Shown here: positions 36,826 through 46,115 of the stretch, in pieces | How the letters are laid out: every line of letters starts with the position of its first letter | Position numbering within the stretch: the first letter of the stretch is position 1 | DNA from: Bacteroidia bacterium | GTDB taxonomy: Bacteria; Bacteroidota; Bacteroidia; Flavobacteriales; Flavobacteriaceae | Assembly: GCA_030428865.1 (NCBI GenBank) | Contig: JAUIEK010000002.1 | Span: 186,001-250,000 of the forward strand | Length of the DNA stretch: 64,000 bases | Direction: 5' to 3' | Program-made: the position numbers and the translations under genes | Notes under the pieces: model-generated | The model's input: only the letters and a program-made list of their open reading frames with translations | Told to the model about the DNA's origin: nothing | The model's database searches: none

Positions 36826-37902
36826 TTAGTTGGTTGGGGGCTTAAAAGTAGTGATTTTTTTGTTTGTGTATTTCTCTCTTTCCTCTTTTAAAGAAACAAG
36901 CCAATTAAGATACATTTCTTCTGGCATTTGCCTGTAACCTAATTTATGGATTGTAGTTAGTTCGCTTTGTATTTCAAGCAATATTTTTCGTGTTTCTGGG
37001 TATTTGTTAACATCACTAAAACTAGTGTTTTTGCTTGCAAGTATGTTTTCTATTTTCTTACCCTTGGCTTCCGTTTTTAAAATCATAGCGTTTACGTAAT
37101 TAGGAAAATACTCTAAAGCTTTATCTGCACACTTAATTACAAAATCCAAACTATAAAATTCCTGTCTTTGATGGCTTTGTGCCAAATCTACCAAACAAAG
37201 CGCAATGCTTTCTTGGTTGCTTAAAGCTTTCATATAAACGCCATTTCTAATGGCATCTAAATGAATATAGCCCGAAGCCATTAACCAAGCATCAATAGGA
37301 AAAATGCCACTTGTTAGCTCTGTATTATACCAACCATCTTTTTCACTTTTATGTTTAATATAAACGTGGTTTGGTGCAAGTGCTAAATTGGCATCAACAC
37401 CTAATTCTTCTGCCAAAATTTTGTATAAATAAGGTAGGGAATGACAATTGCCTTTTCTTGTTTGCAACAATTTTGACACAAACATATTTTTCCAATTCTC
37501 ATGCCCAAAAGGATCGTTAAAATCATAACGATAAGGCACATAAACAAAGTCATTGTCTTTAGCATCTTTTATAGGAATACTATCGTTTAATACAGAAAAC
37601 AAAGCTGCATATTTGCTTACTTTTTCTTTGTCCTTACCTTGATATTGTAAGGTTCTGCTTTTTAAAAGTTTGTTAGATAATGTTTTTAGAAAACTGATTT
37701 CATTGTTTAAGGCAATAGTATCTAATATACCATTATTATAGGCGTTTTCTACGCTAAAAACTGCTTTCTTAAAACTATATGTTTCTGGGTTTTCAAGCAT
37801 TTTAACCAAAAGGTTGTAGCTTTCTTGGTATAAAAAATCTTGTGCTTTTACATTTTGAAAAAGAGCAGCACAAAAAAGGAATGCTATAAAAAGTTTTTTC
37901 AT
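36826..37902 (-). CDS. Secreted transglutaminase-like protein, copy 2
   Basis: 358 residues with signal peptide (MKKLFIAFLFCAALFQNVKA). Residues about 148-200 hold a papain-like/transglutaminase fold signature: TRKGNCHSLPYLY (Cys153), LAPNHVYIK (His179) and WYNTELTSG (Glu195). The C-terminal third is helical and repeat-like. Homologous to the preceding 442-residue protein, with the same three residues kept. Adjacent to it with no gap and 2 bp before the RHS gene. Could act as a peptidase, cross-linker or processing enzyme; specificity unknown. Confidence 0.65.
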   Translation of the reverse strand: MKKLFIAFLFCAALFQNVKAQDFLYQESYNLLVKMLENPETYSFKKAVFSVENAYNNGILDTIALNNEISFLKTLSNKLLKSRTLQYQGKDKEKVSKYAALFSVLNDSIPIKDAKDNDFVYVPYRYDFNDPFGHENWKNMFVSKLLQTRKGNCHSLPYLYKILAEELGVDANLALAPNHVYIKHKSEKDGWYNTELTSGIFPIDAWLMASGYIHLDAIRNGVYMKALSNQESIALCLVDLAQSHQRQEFYSLDFVIKCADKALEYFPNYVNAMILKTEAKGKKIENILASKNTSFSDVNKYPETRKILLEIQSELTTIHKLGYRQMPEEMYLNWLVSLKEEREKYTNKKITTFKPPTN

Positions 37903-39231
37903 TTAATTTTTTAGGTTTTGCTTTAGTTTGATGTTAAATTGTTTTTTCATCGTTTCGTTATCATTTTTGTTTTTAGACTCTTTTAAGGATGCTAACCATT
38001 TTTCATAATCGCGTGGTGACATAAATTCAAAACCCAGATTATCAACCTGCTTATAATGTGTATTAACACTGTTTAGCAATTCAACGATTTTTGGGTAAAA
38101 ACGAATGTTTTGTAGCTCTTGATGATTTCTTGGATTAATACCCACTTGACGGGCAACGTATTCAAACTGTACAGTCAAATAGTTCGATTTTATCATATTT
38201 GCTGAAATACTTTTTGGGTAGAGTTCCAATGCTTTATTGGTTACTTGATTTACAAAAGAATCATAACCAAATTTACGAGCATAGCCCATAGCAAAATCAG
38301 AAAGTAGTTGCGATAGCAATTGTTTATTTGTCATTTGTTGCATATAAATTCCGTTTTGTAGCGCTTCAGATTTTATGAAACCTGATTGTAAAATTGAGGA
38401 ATCGGTTGTAAACATTCCATTTGTGAGCTCCACGTTATACCAATTATTGTCTTCATCTCTAAATTTGATGTAAGAATGATTTGGTGATAGAGACAAAAAG
38501 GCTTCTGCATCGATTTCTTCTGCTAGCATCAAGTACAATCTTGGTAGTGAGTTACATTGCCCTTTCCCTGTTCGTAAAAGTTTTGTAACAAACATTTTTG
38601 ACCAATCTTTAATACCAAGATAATCTTCAAAATCATATTTAAATGGTAAATGTTTTAAATCTTTTGATTTGATTTCCAATGTGTCTGAAAAGAACTTGAA
38701 AAGCATAAAGTTTTTGGCAAGGTTGCTATTTTGGTCAAATTCCAACTCGGTCATTTTCTCACGAAGGAAATCACCTGTTTGTCTTATGGTTTTATTAAAT
38801 TCAGAATAGTCTTTTTGTTCCTCAAAGTAGGCGTTTTCGATTAGAAATGTTGCCTCTTTTATTGAAAAATCGTTTGGGTTTAATGTTTTTAGTTGGTCGA
38901 ATGCTTTTCGATAATACTTTGTGCTTTCTATGTTGCTATAGTTTGGTAAAGAATACTTAATTCGCTCAGCTTTTAATTCTGAGTAAATTTGTTTCCGTTC
39001 GTTTTGTTGCTGTTCAATCCGTTTTTTGTCCTGTTTGTAAACTGCCATTCCGTTTGGTCGAGAAGTCGAAAAACTTCTATTTGGAGTCGAATTTACTGGA
39101 TTCGTATTCGATGTAATCACTCGAAGAGTAGCTGGTTGTGGAATTTCAGGCAGCTTCACTTGGCAAAAGGTTATTGAGCCGATTAATCCACAAAGTAAGG
39201 TTAGGGGTAATTTTTTAAATTTAGTGTTCAT
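37903..39231 (-). CDS. Secreted transglutaminase-like protein, copy 1
   Basis: 442 residues; N-terminal hydrophobic export signal, then a Pro/Ser/Gln-rich linker (residues 27-80) missing in copy 2. Catalytic-type motifs GKGQCNSLPRLY (Cys226), LSPNHSYIK (His252), WYNVELTNG (Glu268). C-terminal helical segment ends KWLASLKES, like copy 2's NWLVSLKEE. First gene of the island operon. 39232-39391 upstream holds no gene and no clear promoter. Confidence 0.65.
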   Translation of the reverse strand: MNTKFKKLPLTLLCGLIGSITFCQVKLPEIPQPATLRVITSNTNPVNSTPNRSFSTSRPNGMAVYKQDKKRIEQQQNERKQIYSELKAERIKYSLPNYSNIESTKYYRKAFDQLKTLNPNDFSIKEATFLIENAYFEEQKDYSEFNKTIRQTGDFLREKMTELEFDQNSNLAKNFMLFKFFSDTLEIKSKDLKHLPFKYDFEDYLGIKDWSKMFVTKLLRTGKGQCNSLPRLYLMLAEEIDAEAFLSLSPNHSYIKFRDEDNNWYNVELTNGMFTTDSSILQSGFIKSEALQNGIYMQQMTNKQLLSQLLSDFAMGYARKFGYDSFVNQVTNKALELYPKSISANMIKSNYLTVQFEYVARQVGINPRNHQELQNIRFYPKIVELLNSVNTHYKQVDNLGFEFMSPRDYEKWLASLKESKNKNDNETMKKQFNIKLKQNLKN

Positions 39232-39391
39232 ACTTGTAATTTAGTCAGTGTTGGTAAAATAGAGAGAAGGCAGTCTATCTAGCAACTAATATTTTTTTAA
39301 CAAGGGGTGTATCAATTAGTAATGCTGCTTCTCCTGTTATTATATTAAAATTTTACATAGTCCTTATTTTTGTGTTAGATTGTTAAAAAAG

Positions 39392-40474
39392 TCAATTAAG
39401 TAATTCTTGATAAATCAAAAATGTATTTTCTATTGTTTTTGAAACATGAAACGTCTCTTCAATTCGTTTTTTAGCATTTTCACTCATACTTTTTCGCAAT
39501 TTATCATCATCAGAAAGTGTAGAAATAGCTTGAGCAATTGCTTTCGGATTCTTAATAGGAGTTACAATTCCGCAGCTATTATCAATCAATTCAGTTCCTC
39601 CACCAGAATTAGTCATCACAATAGGTTTTCCTACACATAATGCTTCACTCACAGCTCTTCCAAATCCTTCTTTTATAGAGGTTTGCGTGTAAATATCGCA
39701 ACCTTTTAGTAAAGAAATTACATCACTTCTTCGTCCTAAAAGATGAATTCTATTCGCAATAGGACTTTTACTTGCTAGTGCGTATAATTCTTTATCATCA
39801 GTATTATCTCCAATAATTACATAATGAATTTCTCTTTTTGATGTAAGGTGATAAGAAGATTTGAGGAAATATTGAATTCCTTTTACTTTTCTATGATTAC
39901 CAATCAAGCAAACTACTATTGCTGACTTGGGAATTTTTAATGCTGTGTAATCAAAAACAGGATCATCTTTAAACCAATCAGGATTGTAACCTTTATAAAC
40001 TTTCCTTACTTTTTGTTTTTGTTTACCAATGAGTTGTTTTTTAACATGATCAAAAACATGTTGACTGTTACATATAATTCTATCAACTCGTTTATTTAAA
40101 ACAGTTAAATAAGCAGAAGGATCATGCCAATGTAAACTTAAAGAACCATAATAAACAACAAGTTTTACAGGGTGTTTTTTGAATGCGATTATTGCATTTC
40201 TTAAAGGAGCAGTATCCCAGCAGTAAATAAGATCAATTTTTTCTTTGTCTACAATTTCTTTAAGTGCCGTAATATAGCTTTTGTCAATTCCTTTTTTAGG
40301 GTGCAGTCTGCTAAAAGAAAGTCCGATTTCTCGTATTTTAGCCTCTACTTCTGGTAATACCAATCCAATAATAAAAACAGAGGCTCCTTGTTTTTGAATT
40401 CCTAACATCAATTCTATTTGAGCCTGAAGTGATGTGTAAGGCGTTTCTCCTCTTATGGTAAAAAGGACATTCAT
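39392..40474 (-). CDS. GT4-type glycosyltransferase
   Basis: 360 residues, GT-B fold: C-terminal EGFGRAVSEALCVGKPIVM carries the E-x7-E donor motif, with LLGRRSDVISLLKGCDIY before it. Nucleotide-sugar-dependent; the acceptor cannot be read from the sequence. Start overlaps the mazG stop (TAATG), so it is the last gene of the ruvX operon, although its role is unrelated. Confidence 0.85.
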   Translation of the reverse strand: MNVLFTIRGETPYTSLQAQIELMLGIQKQGASVFIIGLVLPEVEAKIREIGLSFSRLHPKKGIDKSYITALKEIVDKEKIDLIYCWDTAPLRNAIIAFKKHPVKLVVYYGSLSLHWHDPSAYLTVLNKRVDRIICNSQHVFDHVKKQLIGKQKQKVRKVYKGYNPDWFKDDPVFDYTALKIPKSAIVVCLIGNHRKVKGIQYFLKSSYHLTSKREIHYVIIGDNTDDKELYALASKSPIANRIHLLGRRSDVISLLKGCDIYTQTSIKEGFGRAVSEALCVGKPIVMTNSGGGTELIDNSCGIVTPIKNPKAIAQAISTLSDDDKLRKSMSENAKKRIEETFHVSKTIENTFLIYQELLN

Positions 40475-41253
40475 TAGCTATGAATTTCTTTTGCTTGATT
40501 CCAATAGACATCCATTTCTGCCAATGACATTTCAGATAGTTTTTTGTTTTCTTTTTTGGCAGATTCTTCTAAAAACCGAAAGCGTTTTATGAATTTTTTA
40601 TTTGTTTTTTCTAAGGCATTTTCTGGATTTACACCAATAAAGCGGGCATAGTTAATCATTGAGAATAGTACATCTCCAAATTCTGATTCAATTGCTTGGT
40701 TGTTTCCTTTTTCTATTTCGTCATTTAACTCAGTTAGTTCTTCTTGAACTTTTTGCCATACTTGATGAGGTTTTTCCCAATCAAAGCCAACTCCAGCAAC
40801 TTTATCCTGAATTCTGTTTGCTTTTACCAAAGCAGGTAAACTAGTAGGAACTCCTTCTAAAACCGAATTTTTGCCTTCTTTTAGCTTTAGTTTTTCCCAG
40901 TTCTGTTTTACTTGTTTTTCGTTCTCAACTTTAACATCGCCATAAATATGAGGATGTCTTTCAACTAACTTATCACAAATAGCATTAGCAACATCAGCAA
41001 TATCAAATGCATTTTTCTCAGCACCTATTTTCGAGTAGAATACAATATGCAAAAGAACATCACCTAGTTCTTTTTTTACTTCTTCTAAATCGTTATTTAT
41101 AATAGCATCAGCTAGTTCGTATGTCTCTTCAATCGTTAAATGGCGTAAAGATTCTAACGTTTGCTTTTTATCCCACGGACATTTTTCTCGTAAATCATCC
41201 ATGATGTCTAGTAAACGATTAAAAGCTTTAAGCTGTTCTTTACGATTGTTCAT
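40474..41253 (-). CDS. mazG: Nucleoside triphosphate pyrophosphohydrolase MazG
   Basis: House-cleaning NTP pyrophosphatase, 259 residues, two MazG domains: LREKCPWDKKQTLESLRHLT with EETYELADAI and ELGDVLLHIVFYSKIG, and second EELTELNDEIEKGN with EFGDVLFSMINYAR. The paired Glu/Asp metal sites are all present. TAATG overlaps on both sides. Confidence 0.93.
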   Translation of the reverse strand: MNNRKEQLKAFNRLLDIMDDLREKCPWDKKQTLESLRHLTIEETYELADAIINNDLEEVKKELGDVLLHIVFYSKIGAEKNAFDIADVANAICDKLVERHPHIYGDVKVENEKQVKQNWEKLKLKEGKNSVLEGVPTSLPALVKANRIQDKVAGVGFDWEKPHQVWQKVQEELTELNDEIEKGNNQAIESEFGDVLFSMINYARFIGVNPENALEKTNKKFIKRFRFLEESAKKENKKLSEMSLAEMDVYWNQAKEIHS

Positions 41254-41675
41254 TAGGCTTCTTCTCTTGTGCTTTCTTCTGTTTCTTTCACACTAGAAAA
41301 ATCTAACCCGGCATCAACCAAAATATTATACCATTGAATGATTTTCTTTATGTTAGATACATATACTCTTTCTTCATCATAATTAGGTAGAATTTCAGAA
41401 AAATAGGAAGTAAGTTTATTCTTACTTTCATTATGATCAATTGAATTTTCTCCATTTTCTTTCTTAAAAATTGATTTAAAAATAGTCAAAATAGGAACTT
41501 CTTCTTCATACGTGTAAATAGCTATATTTTCGATCAAGCTTACATTGTTGTTAGAAGCTATGGGAAATCGTTTTTGGTCTAGCAAGGATTCAACAATAAA
41601 TCCAGTTTTAGTTTGCGATAGTATTTTATACAAGCCTGGTTTTCCAGATATAGTAATGATTTTATTGTATTCCAT
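41253..41675 (-). CDS. DUF5606 family protein
   Basis: 140 residues. Starts MEYNKIITISGKPGLYKILS, contains RFPIASNNNVSLIENIAIYT, and ends in a helical acidic tail. Matches the DUF5606 family found next to def in Bacteroidetes; function not known to me. Cytoplasmic. Coupled to def (2 bp) and mazG (overlap). Confidence 0.78.
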   Translation of the reverse strand: MEYNKIITISGKPGLYKILSQTKTGFIVESLLDQKRFPIASNNNVSLIENIAIYTYEEEVPILTIFKSIFKKENGENSIDHNESKNKLTSYFSEILPNYDEERVYVSNIKKIIQWYNILVDAGLDFSSVKETEESTREEA

Positions 41676-41677
41676 TT

Positions 41678-42265
41678 TTATCTTTTTTTTGCATTAGGGA
41701 AACGCATTCGGTAATCTACGTTAATTTTTCCTTTTGATATATTTTCCAGTTTTTTCTTTATAATCCTCTTTTTTAAAGAAGAGAGCTTATCTGTAAACAA
41801 AACTCCTTCAATATGATCATATTCATGTTGAAAAACTCTAGCTGCTAAACCATTTAAAGTTTCTGTGTGCGTATCAAAGTTTTCATCTTGATAAGTAAAG
41901 GTCACTTGTTCAGGTCTGTATACATCTTCTCGAATATCAGGAATGCTAAGGCATCCTTCATTAAAAGCCCAATCATCTCCTTTCTCTTCAACTATTTGAG
42001 CATTGATAAAAACCTTGTTAAAATTCTTGAGCTGCTCACGTTCTCGTATAGAAAGCTCTTCATCTTCAGCAAATGGAGAAGCATCAATTACAAATAAACG
42101 AATGGCTTTTCCTATTTGTGGAGCAGCCAGACCTACGCCTTGAGCGTTGTACATTGTCTCTTTCATATTGGCAATTAATTCCTGTAAATTAGGATAATCA
42201 GGAGTGATTTTTTCACCGACTTTTCTCAAAACAGGATCGCCGTATGCTACAATTGGTAATATCAT
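41678..42265 (-). CDS. def: Peptide deformylase
   Basis: Removes the formyl group from nascent proteins. All three metal motifs are present: GVGLAAPQIG, EGCLSIP and QHEYDHIEGVLF, giving the Cys and two His ligands and the catalytic Glu. 195 residues. Second gene of the ruvX-def-DUF5606-mazG-GT operon. Confidence 0.96.
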   Translation of the reverse strand: MILPIVAYGDPVLRKVGEKITPDYPNLQELIANMKETMYNAQGVGLAAPQIGKAIRLFVIDASPFAEDEELSIREREQLKNFNKVFINAQIVEEKGDDWAFNEGCLSIPDIREDVYRPEQVTFTYQDENFDTHTETLNGLAARVFQHEYDHIEGVLFTDKLSSLKKRIIKKKLENISKGKINVDYRMRFPNAKKR

Positions 42266-42285
42266 GCTTTAATTGTATTTCGCGG

Positions 42286-42293
42286 CAAAAATA
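42286..42293 (-). promoter_or_regulatory. Possible -7 element upstream of def
   Basis: TATTTTTG on the minus strand fits TAnnTTTG, 20 bp before the def ATG; a TTG lies 16 nt upstream, shorter than the usual 19. May give def its own transcript besides readthrough from ruvX. Confidence 0.4.
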
Positions 42294-42318
42294 CAAAGAA
42301 AGCCAATGACAAGAAAAC

Positions 42319-42729
42319 TTATTTATAATAGAGGTATGATTGTAAAATAAGCGTGGCACTAATTTCATCAACCAATGCTTTGTTTTGGCGTTGCTTTTTT
42401 CTGAGTCCGCTGTCTAACATTGTTTTTTGCGCTATTTTTGAAGTAAACCGCTCATCAACTCGTTCAATTTTTACATTTGGAAAAAGGTTTTCGAAGTTTT
42501 CTAAAAAAGGTTTTATTAAGCCTTCACTTTCGCTGTCTGTATAATCTAATCGTTTTGGTTTTCCAACAACAACAGTTGAGACATTTTCTTTTGAGAGATA
42601 GCTTTTTAAGAATTCAATTAAGTTTTTTGTATCAACAGTGGTTAGTCCAGAAGCAATAAGCTGCATTTCATCAGTTACTGCAATTCCTGTCCTTTTTTTT
42701 CCGTAATCTAAAGCTAAAATTCTACTCAT
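42319..42729 (-). CDS. ruvX: Putative pre-16S rRNA nuclease / Holliday junction resolvase
   Basis: YqgF/RuvX family, RNase H fold, 136 residues. Start LALDYGKKRTGIAVTD holds the first catalytic Asp; VVVGKPKRLDYTDSES and VERVDERFTSKIAQ hold later conserved sites, and the C-terminal Asp lies in KALVDEISATLIL. First gene of the minus-strand operon, divergent from dapD. Confidence 0.9.
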   Translation of the reverse strand: MSRILALDYGKKRTGIAVTDEMQLIASGLTTVDTKNLIEFLKSYLSKENVSTVVVGKPKRLDYTDSESEGLIKPFLENFENLFPNVKIERVDERFTSKIAQKTMLDSGLRKKQRQNKALVDEISATLILQSYLYYK

Positions 42730-42838
42730 CTGTACAAAAATACAATTTTAAACGGGGCAAACATGTCTGTTTAAAAATGTATCTTCGCAGTGATTTACTT
42801 ATCTCAGCTTACTTTTGTAAGCGCATAAAAATTGATAT

Positions 42839-43654
42839 ATGAATAACTTAAAACAGAAAATAGAAGCGGCTTGGGATAACCAAACATTACTCAAAGAAAA
42901 AGAAACAATACATGCAATTAGAGAAGTTATTGATTTACTAGATGCAGGAAAACTAAGAGTTGCAGAACCAGTAACAGATGGATGGCAGGTAAATGAATGG
43001 GTTAAAAAAGCAGTGGTATTATACTTCCCAATCCAAAAAATGGAAACCCTAGAAGCAGGGATTTTTGAATATCACGATAAAATTCCATTAAAAACAAATT
43101 ACAAAGAAAAAGGAATTCGAGTAGTACCAAATGCTGTTGCAAGGCACGGAGCTTATATATCTTCCGGCACTATTTTAATGCCTAGCTATGTAAATATTGG
43201 AGCTTATGTAGATGAAGGAACAATGGTTGATACGTGGGCAACAGTTGGTAGTTGTGCACAGATAGGTAAAAACGTTCATTTATCAGGAGGAGTAGGAATT
43301 GGTGGAGTTTTAGAACCGTTGCAAGCGGCACCTGTTATTATAGAAGATAATGCTTTTATAGGATCGAGATGTATTGTAGTTGAAGGAGTAAAAGTAGAAA
43401 AAGAAGCTGTTTTGGGTGCAAATGTGGTTTTAACAGCATCTACAAAAATTATTGACGTTACGGGAAGTGAACCAAAAGAAATGAAAGGAAGAGTACCAGC
43501 ACGATCTGTTGTGATCCCTGGAAGTTATACCAAAAAATTTGCAGCAGGAGATTACAATGTCCCTTGTGCTTTAATTATTGGAAAAAGAAAAGAGAGCACC
43601 AATAAAAAAACATCTCTTAATGATGCTTTGCGTGAATATGATGTAGCTGTGTAG
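42839..43654 (+). CDS. dapD: 2,3,4,5-tetrahydropyridine-2,6-dicarboxylate N-succinyltransferase
   Basis: Lysine/diaminopimelate synthesis, succinylase branch. 271 residues with a helical start, then left-handed beta-helix hexapeptides (PSYVNIGAYVDEGTMVDTWA, IGKNVHLSGGVGIGGVLEP) and a C-terminal VIPGSYTKKFAAGDYNVPCA. Three bases before a glycosyltransferase gene, which may be cotranscribed. Confidence 0.95.
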   Translation: MNNLKQKIEAAWDNQTLLKEKETIHAIREVIDLLDAGKLRVAEPVTDGWQVNEWVKKAVVLYFPIQKMETLEAGIFEYHDKIPLKTNYKEKGIRVVPNAVARHGAYISSGTILMPSYVNIGAYVDEGTMVDTWATVGSCAQIGKNVHLSGGVGIGGVLEPLQAAPVIIEDNAFIGSRCIVVEGVKVEKEAVLGANVVLTASTKIIDVTGSEPKEMKGRVPARSVVIPGSYTKKFAAGDYNVPCALIIGKRKESTNKKTSLNDALREYDVAV

Positions 43655-43657
43655 TAT

Positions 43658-45412
43658 ATGACAAAAATCACTGCAATTATACCAACACTTAATGAGGCAA
43701 GTTGTATTTCTAAATCACTACAATCTGTTTCGTTTGCAGATGAAGTTATAGTTATAGACTCTTTTAGTACTGATGACACAGTTGATATAGCAACATCTCT
43801 AGGAGCTAAAGTTATACAAAGGAAATTTGATAATTTCTCTGCACAGAAAAATTTTGCTATACAGCAGGCATCTTACGATTGGATTTTCTTTTTAGATGCA
43901 GATGAATTAATAGATAAAGAACTGCAGAAAGAAATAATCGAAAAAATTAACACACCAGAAGATTTTGTTGCTTTTTACATATACAGAAATTTTTATTTTA
44001 AAAATAAATGTCTTAGATATAGTGGTTGGAGGCACGATAAGGTAATAAGATTATTCAACCGTCAATTTTGTAGATATGAAGGGTTTGTTCATGAAGAGAT
44101 AGTTAGTGAAAAACCTGTAGGTTTTTTAAAAAACAAAATAGATCATTATTCTTTTTCTAGCGCTAATCAATATAAAAAAAAGCTAGATTTATATGCTTCC
44201 CTACAGGCTAAAGAACTCATAGGAAACAAAAAAAAAGCTACTTGGTTTCATAGACTTTTAAAACCAAGTATTCGATTTTTTATTCAATTTGTCATTAAAC
44301 GAGGCTTTTTGGATGGTTATGAAGGATACCAAATATCTAAATTACATGCCTATGGTGTTAGGCAGCGTTATAAGAGGTATGTAGAATTTAAACAGAATTA
44401 TAGAACCGAAAAGATAGAGAATTTATCAATAGGTTCAAAAACATATAAAAATGATATATCAATAATTATTGTTAACTATAAGAGTTGGCTACACTTAGAA
44501 AAATGTCTAGAGCCATTGAATTATGATAATTCTCAAGGAAAAATATCTATTGAAACTATCGTTATAGATAATAAATCTAATGATAGGAAATTGATTGAGT
44601 TTAAACATAGGTATAGAAACATAAGATTTGTTGAAAATTCAGGAAATAATGGATTTGCAAATGGCTGTAATTTAGGAGCTAATCTGGCTAGTAGCGAATA
44701 TCTACTTTTTTTAAATCCAGATTGCATAATTAATAACCAAACTATTGAAAACCTTTGGGATTATTCAAGACTGCATAGGAATATAGGAATAGCTTCATGT
44801 TTACAAGAAAATAAGAATGAAGAGTTGGAAAAAACAGTTCGGTATTTTCCAAAACTTATAACTCTTTTCGGAGTTTTTAGATGGTTTTATAAAGTTACTA
44901 TTCCTAAATATCTCAAAGAAACAAATGAGTATTATAGTACGGATTGGGTTTCAGGATCATTGTTGTTTATATCTAGAGAGCAATTCGATTTTGTTGGTGG
45001 TTGGAATGAAGATTATTGGATGTATTTCGAAGATGTTGATCTTTGTAAAAAGATAAAAGAAATTGGAAAGGAAATTGTAGTTCTAAAGACAAGTAAAATT
45101 TTTCATAACCATGGGGGAGCATCTAGAATAAATATGAAAACATCTTCATTAACAAAATCAGAAGTATTAATATCTAAACATGTGTATATTCAAAATCACT
45201 TTAATGGTTTAGAAAAACTCATAGCTCATGTGTTGTTAATAATTGGTAATTTTATCAATGGGATTATATTTTCTTTAGTAGGATTGGTTTTCTTTTTTAT
45301 CCCTAAAGTAAGATTGCAATTTTATGTTTTCAGAAAGCTTTTGTCTTACTATTTAAACTCTATTAAGAATAAAACTTGGAAAAGTAAAAGATCTATAAAC
45401 TATCAAGTCTAA
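43658..45412 (+). CDS. Two-domain family 2 glycosyltransferase
   Basis: 584 residues made of two different GT2 catalytic domains. Domain 1 (1-250) is WaaE/KdtX-like: ITAIIPTLNEASCISKSLQS, IDSFSTDDT, FFLDADELI, YSGWRHDKVIRLFNR. Domain 2 (about 268-520) is rhamnosyltransferase-like: ISIIIVNYKSWLHLEKCLEP, ENSGNNGFANGCNLG, LLFLNPDCII, DWVSGSLLFI, YFEDVDLCKKI. The C-terminus has one or two membrane segments. Likely adds two sugars to a lipopolysaccharide or surface glycan (inference). Confidence 0.85.
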   Translation: MTKITAIIPTLNEASCISKSLQSVSFADEVIVIDSFSTDDTVDIATSLGAKVIQRKFDNFSAQKNFAIQQASYDWIFFLDADELIDKELQKEIIEKINTPEDFVAFYIYRNFYFKNKCLRYSGWRHDKVIRLFNRQFCRYEGFVHEEIVSEKPVGFLKNKIDHYSFSSANQYKKKLDLYASLQAKELIGNKKKATWFHRLLKPSIRFFIQFVIKRGFLDGYEGYQISKLHAYGVRQRYKRYVEFKQNYRTEKIENLSIGSKTYKNDISIIIVNYKSWLHLEKCLEPLNYDNSQGKISIETIVIDNKSNDRKLIEFKHRYRNIRFVENSGNNGFANGCNLGANLASSEYLLFLNPDCIINNQTIENLWDYSRLHRNIGIASCLQENKNEELEKTVRYFPKLITLFGVFRWFYKVTIPKYLKETNEYYSTDWVSGSLLFISREQFDFVGGWNEDYWMYFEDVDLCKKIKEIGKEIVVLKTSKIFHNHGGASRINMKTSSLTKSEVLISKHVYIQNHFNGLEKLIAHVLLIIGNFINGIIFSLVGLVFFFIPKVRLQFYVFRKLLSYYLNSIKNKTWKSKRSINYQV

Positions 45413-45414
45413 AA

Positions 45415-46059
45415 ATGAAAGAAAAGAAAAAAAAATATTATCAAAATAGTCGACCTGAGATGCTCAAGTTCATACCAGTTAATTCTACTAAAATATTAGA
45501 AATAGGTTGTGGAGTAGGTAACTTTGCTTGCCAATTAATGTCTAATGATAAGGAAGTTTGGGGTCTAGAACCTGATAAAGAATCTGCTGAAGAGGCATCT
45601 GAAAAGCTTAATAAAATTATTATAGGTTCTATAGAAGAATCTCTTGATAAGTTACCAGATAACTATTTTGATGTTATTATATTTAATGATGTTTTAGAGC
45701 ATCTGTTAGAACCATGGAATGATATTAAAAACATAAAAGATAAATTGAAGAAAAAAGGTGTTTTAGTTGCATCAATTCCTAACGTTAGGTATGCTAAAAA
45801 CTTATTTAAATACCTGTTTTTTAAAGATTGGAAATACACAGATGATAATATTTTAGATGTAACACATTATCGATTTTTTACAAGAAAAAGTATTAAGAGA
45901 ATGTTTTTAGAGCAAGATTATACAATTCATAAGTTTAAAGGAATTAACGTAACTCGCTCTTTTTTATATTTTCCATTAGCATGTTTTTTTAATGTATTAT
46001 TCTTGTTTACTCAGCTTGATATTTTTTATATGCAATTTGCCGTTGTAGCAAAGAAATAA
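45415..46059 (+). CDS. Class I SAM-dependent methyltransferase
   Basis: 214 residues. SAM-binding motif I ILEIGCGVGNFACQL near residue 25, acidic loop VWGLEPDKESAEEA, and motif DVIIFNDVLEHLLEPW. C-terminus is hydrophobic (FLYFPLACFFNVLFLFTQLD), possibly for membrane contact. Two bases after the double glycosyltransferase, so it likely modifies a sugar of the same glycan. Confidence 0.85.
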   Translation: MKEKKKKYYQNSRPEMLKFIPVNSTKILEIGCGVGNFACQLMSNDKEVWGLEPDKESAEEASEKLNKIIIGSIEESLDKLPDNYFDVIIFNDVLEHLLEPWNDIKNIKDKLKKKGVLVASIPNVRYAKNLFKYLFFKDWKYTDDNILDVTHYRFFTRKSIKRMFLEQDYTIHKFKGINVTRSFLYFPLACFFNVLFLFTQLDIFYMQFAVVAKK

Positions 46060-46115
46060 ATTTCTTGTTGTTAATAAATAACTGAAAATTTAGCAATTCT
46101 TGATTTAAATCATTT

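Noticed and set aside
32064..39231. The island as an integrated mobile element
   Set aside because: No integrase, transposase, tRNA target or flanking direct repeat seen; the repeats present are internal leader duplications.
42730..42838. TATCTTCG at 42780 as a dapD promoter
   Set aside because: One mismatch to TAnnTTTG and no TTG at the right distance.
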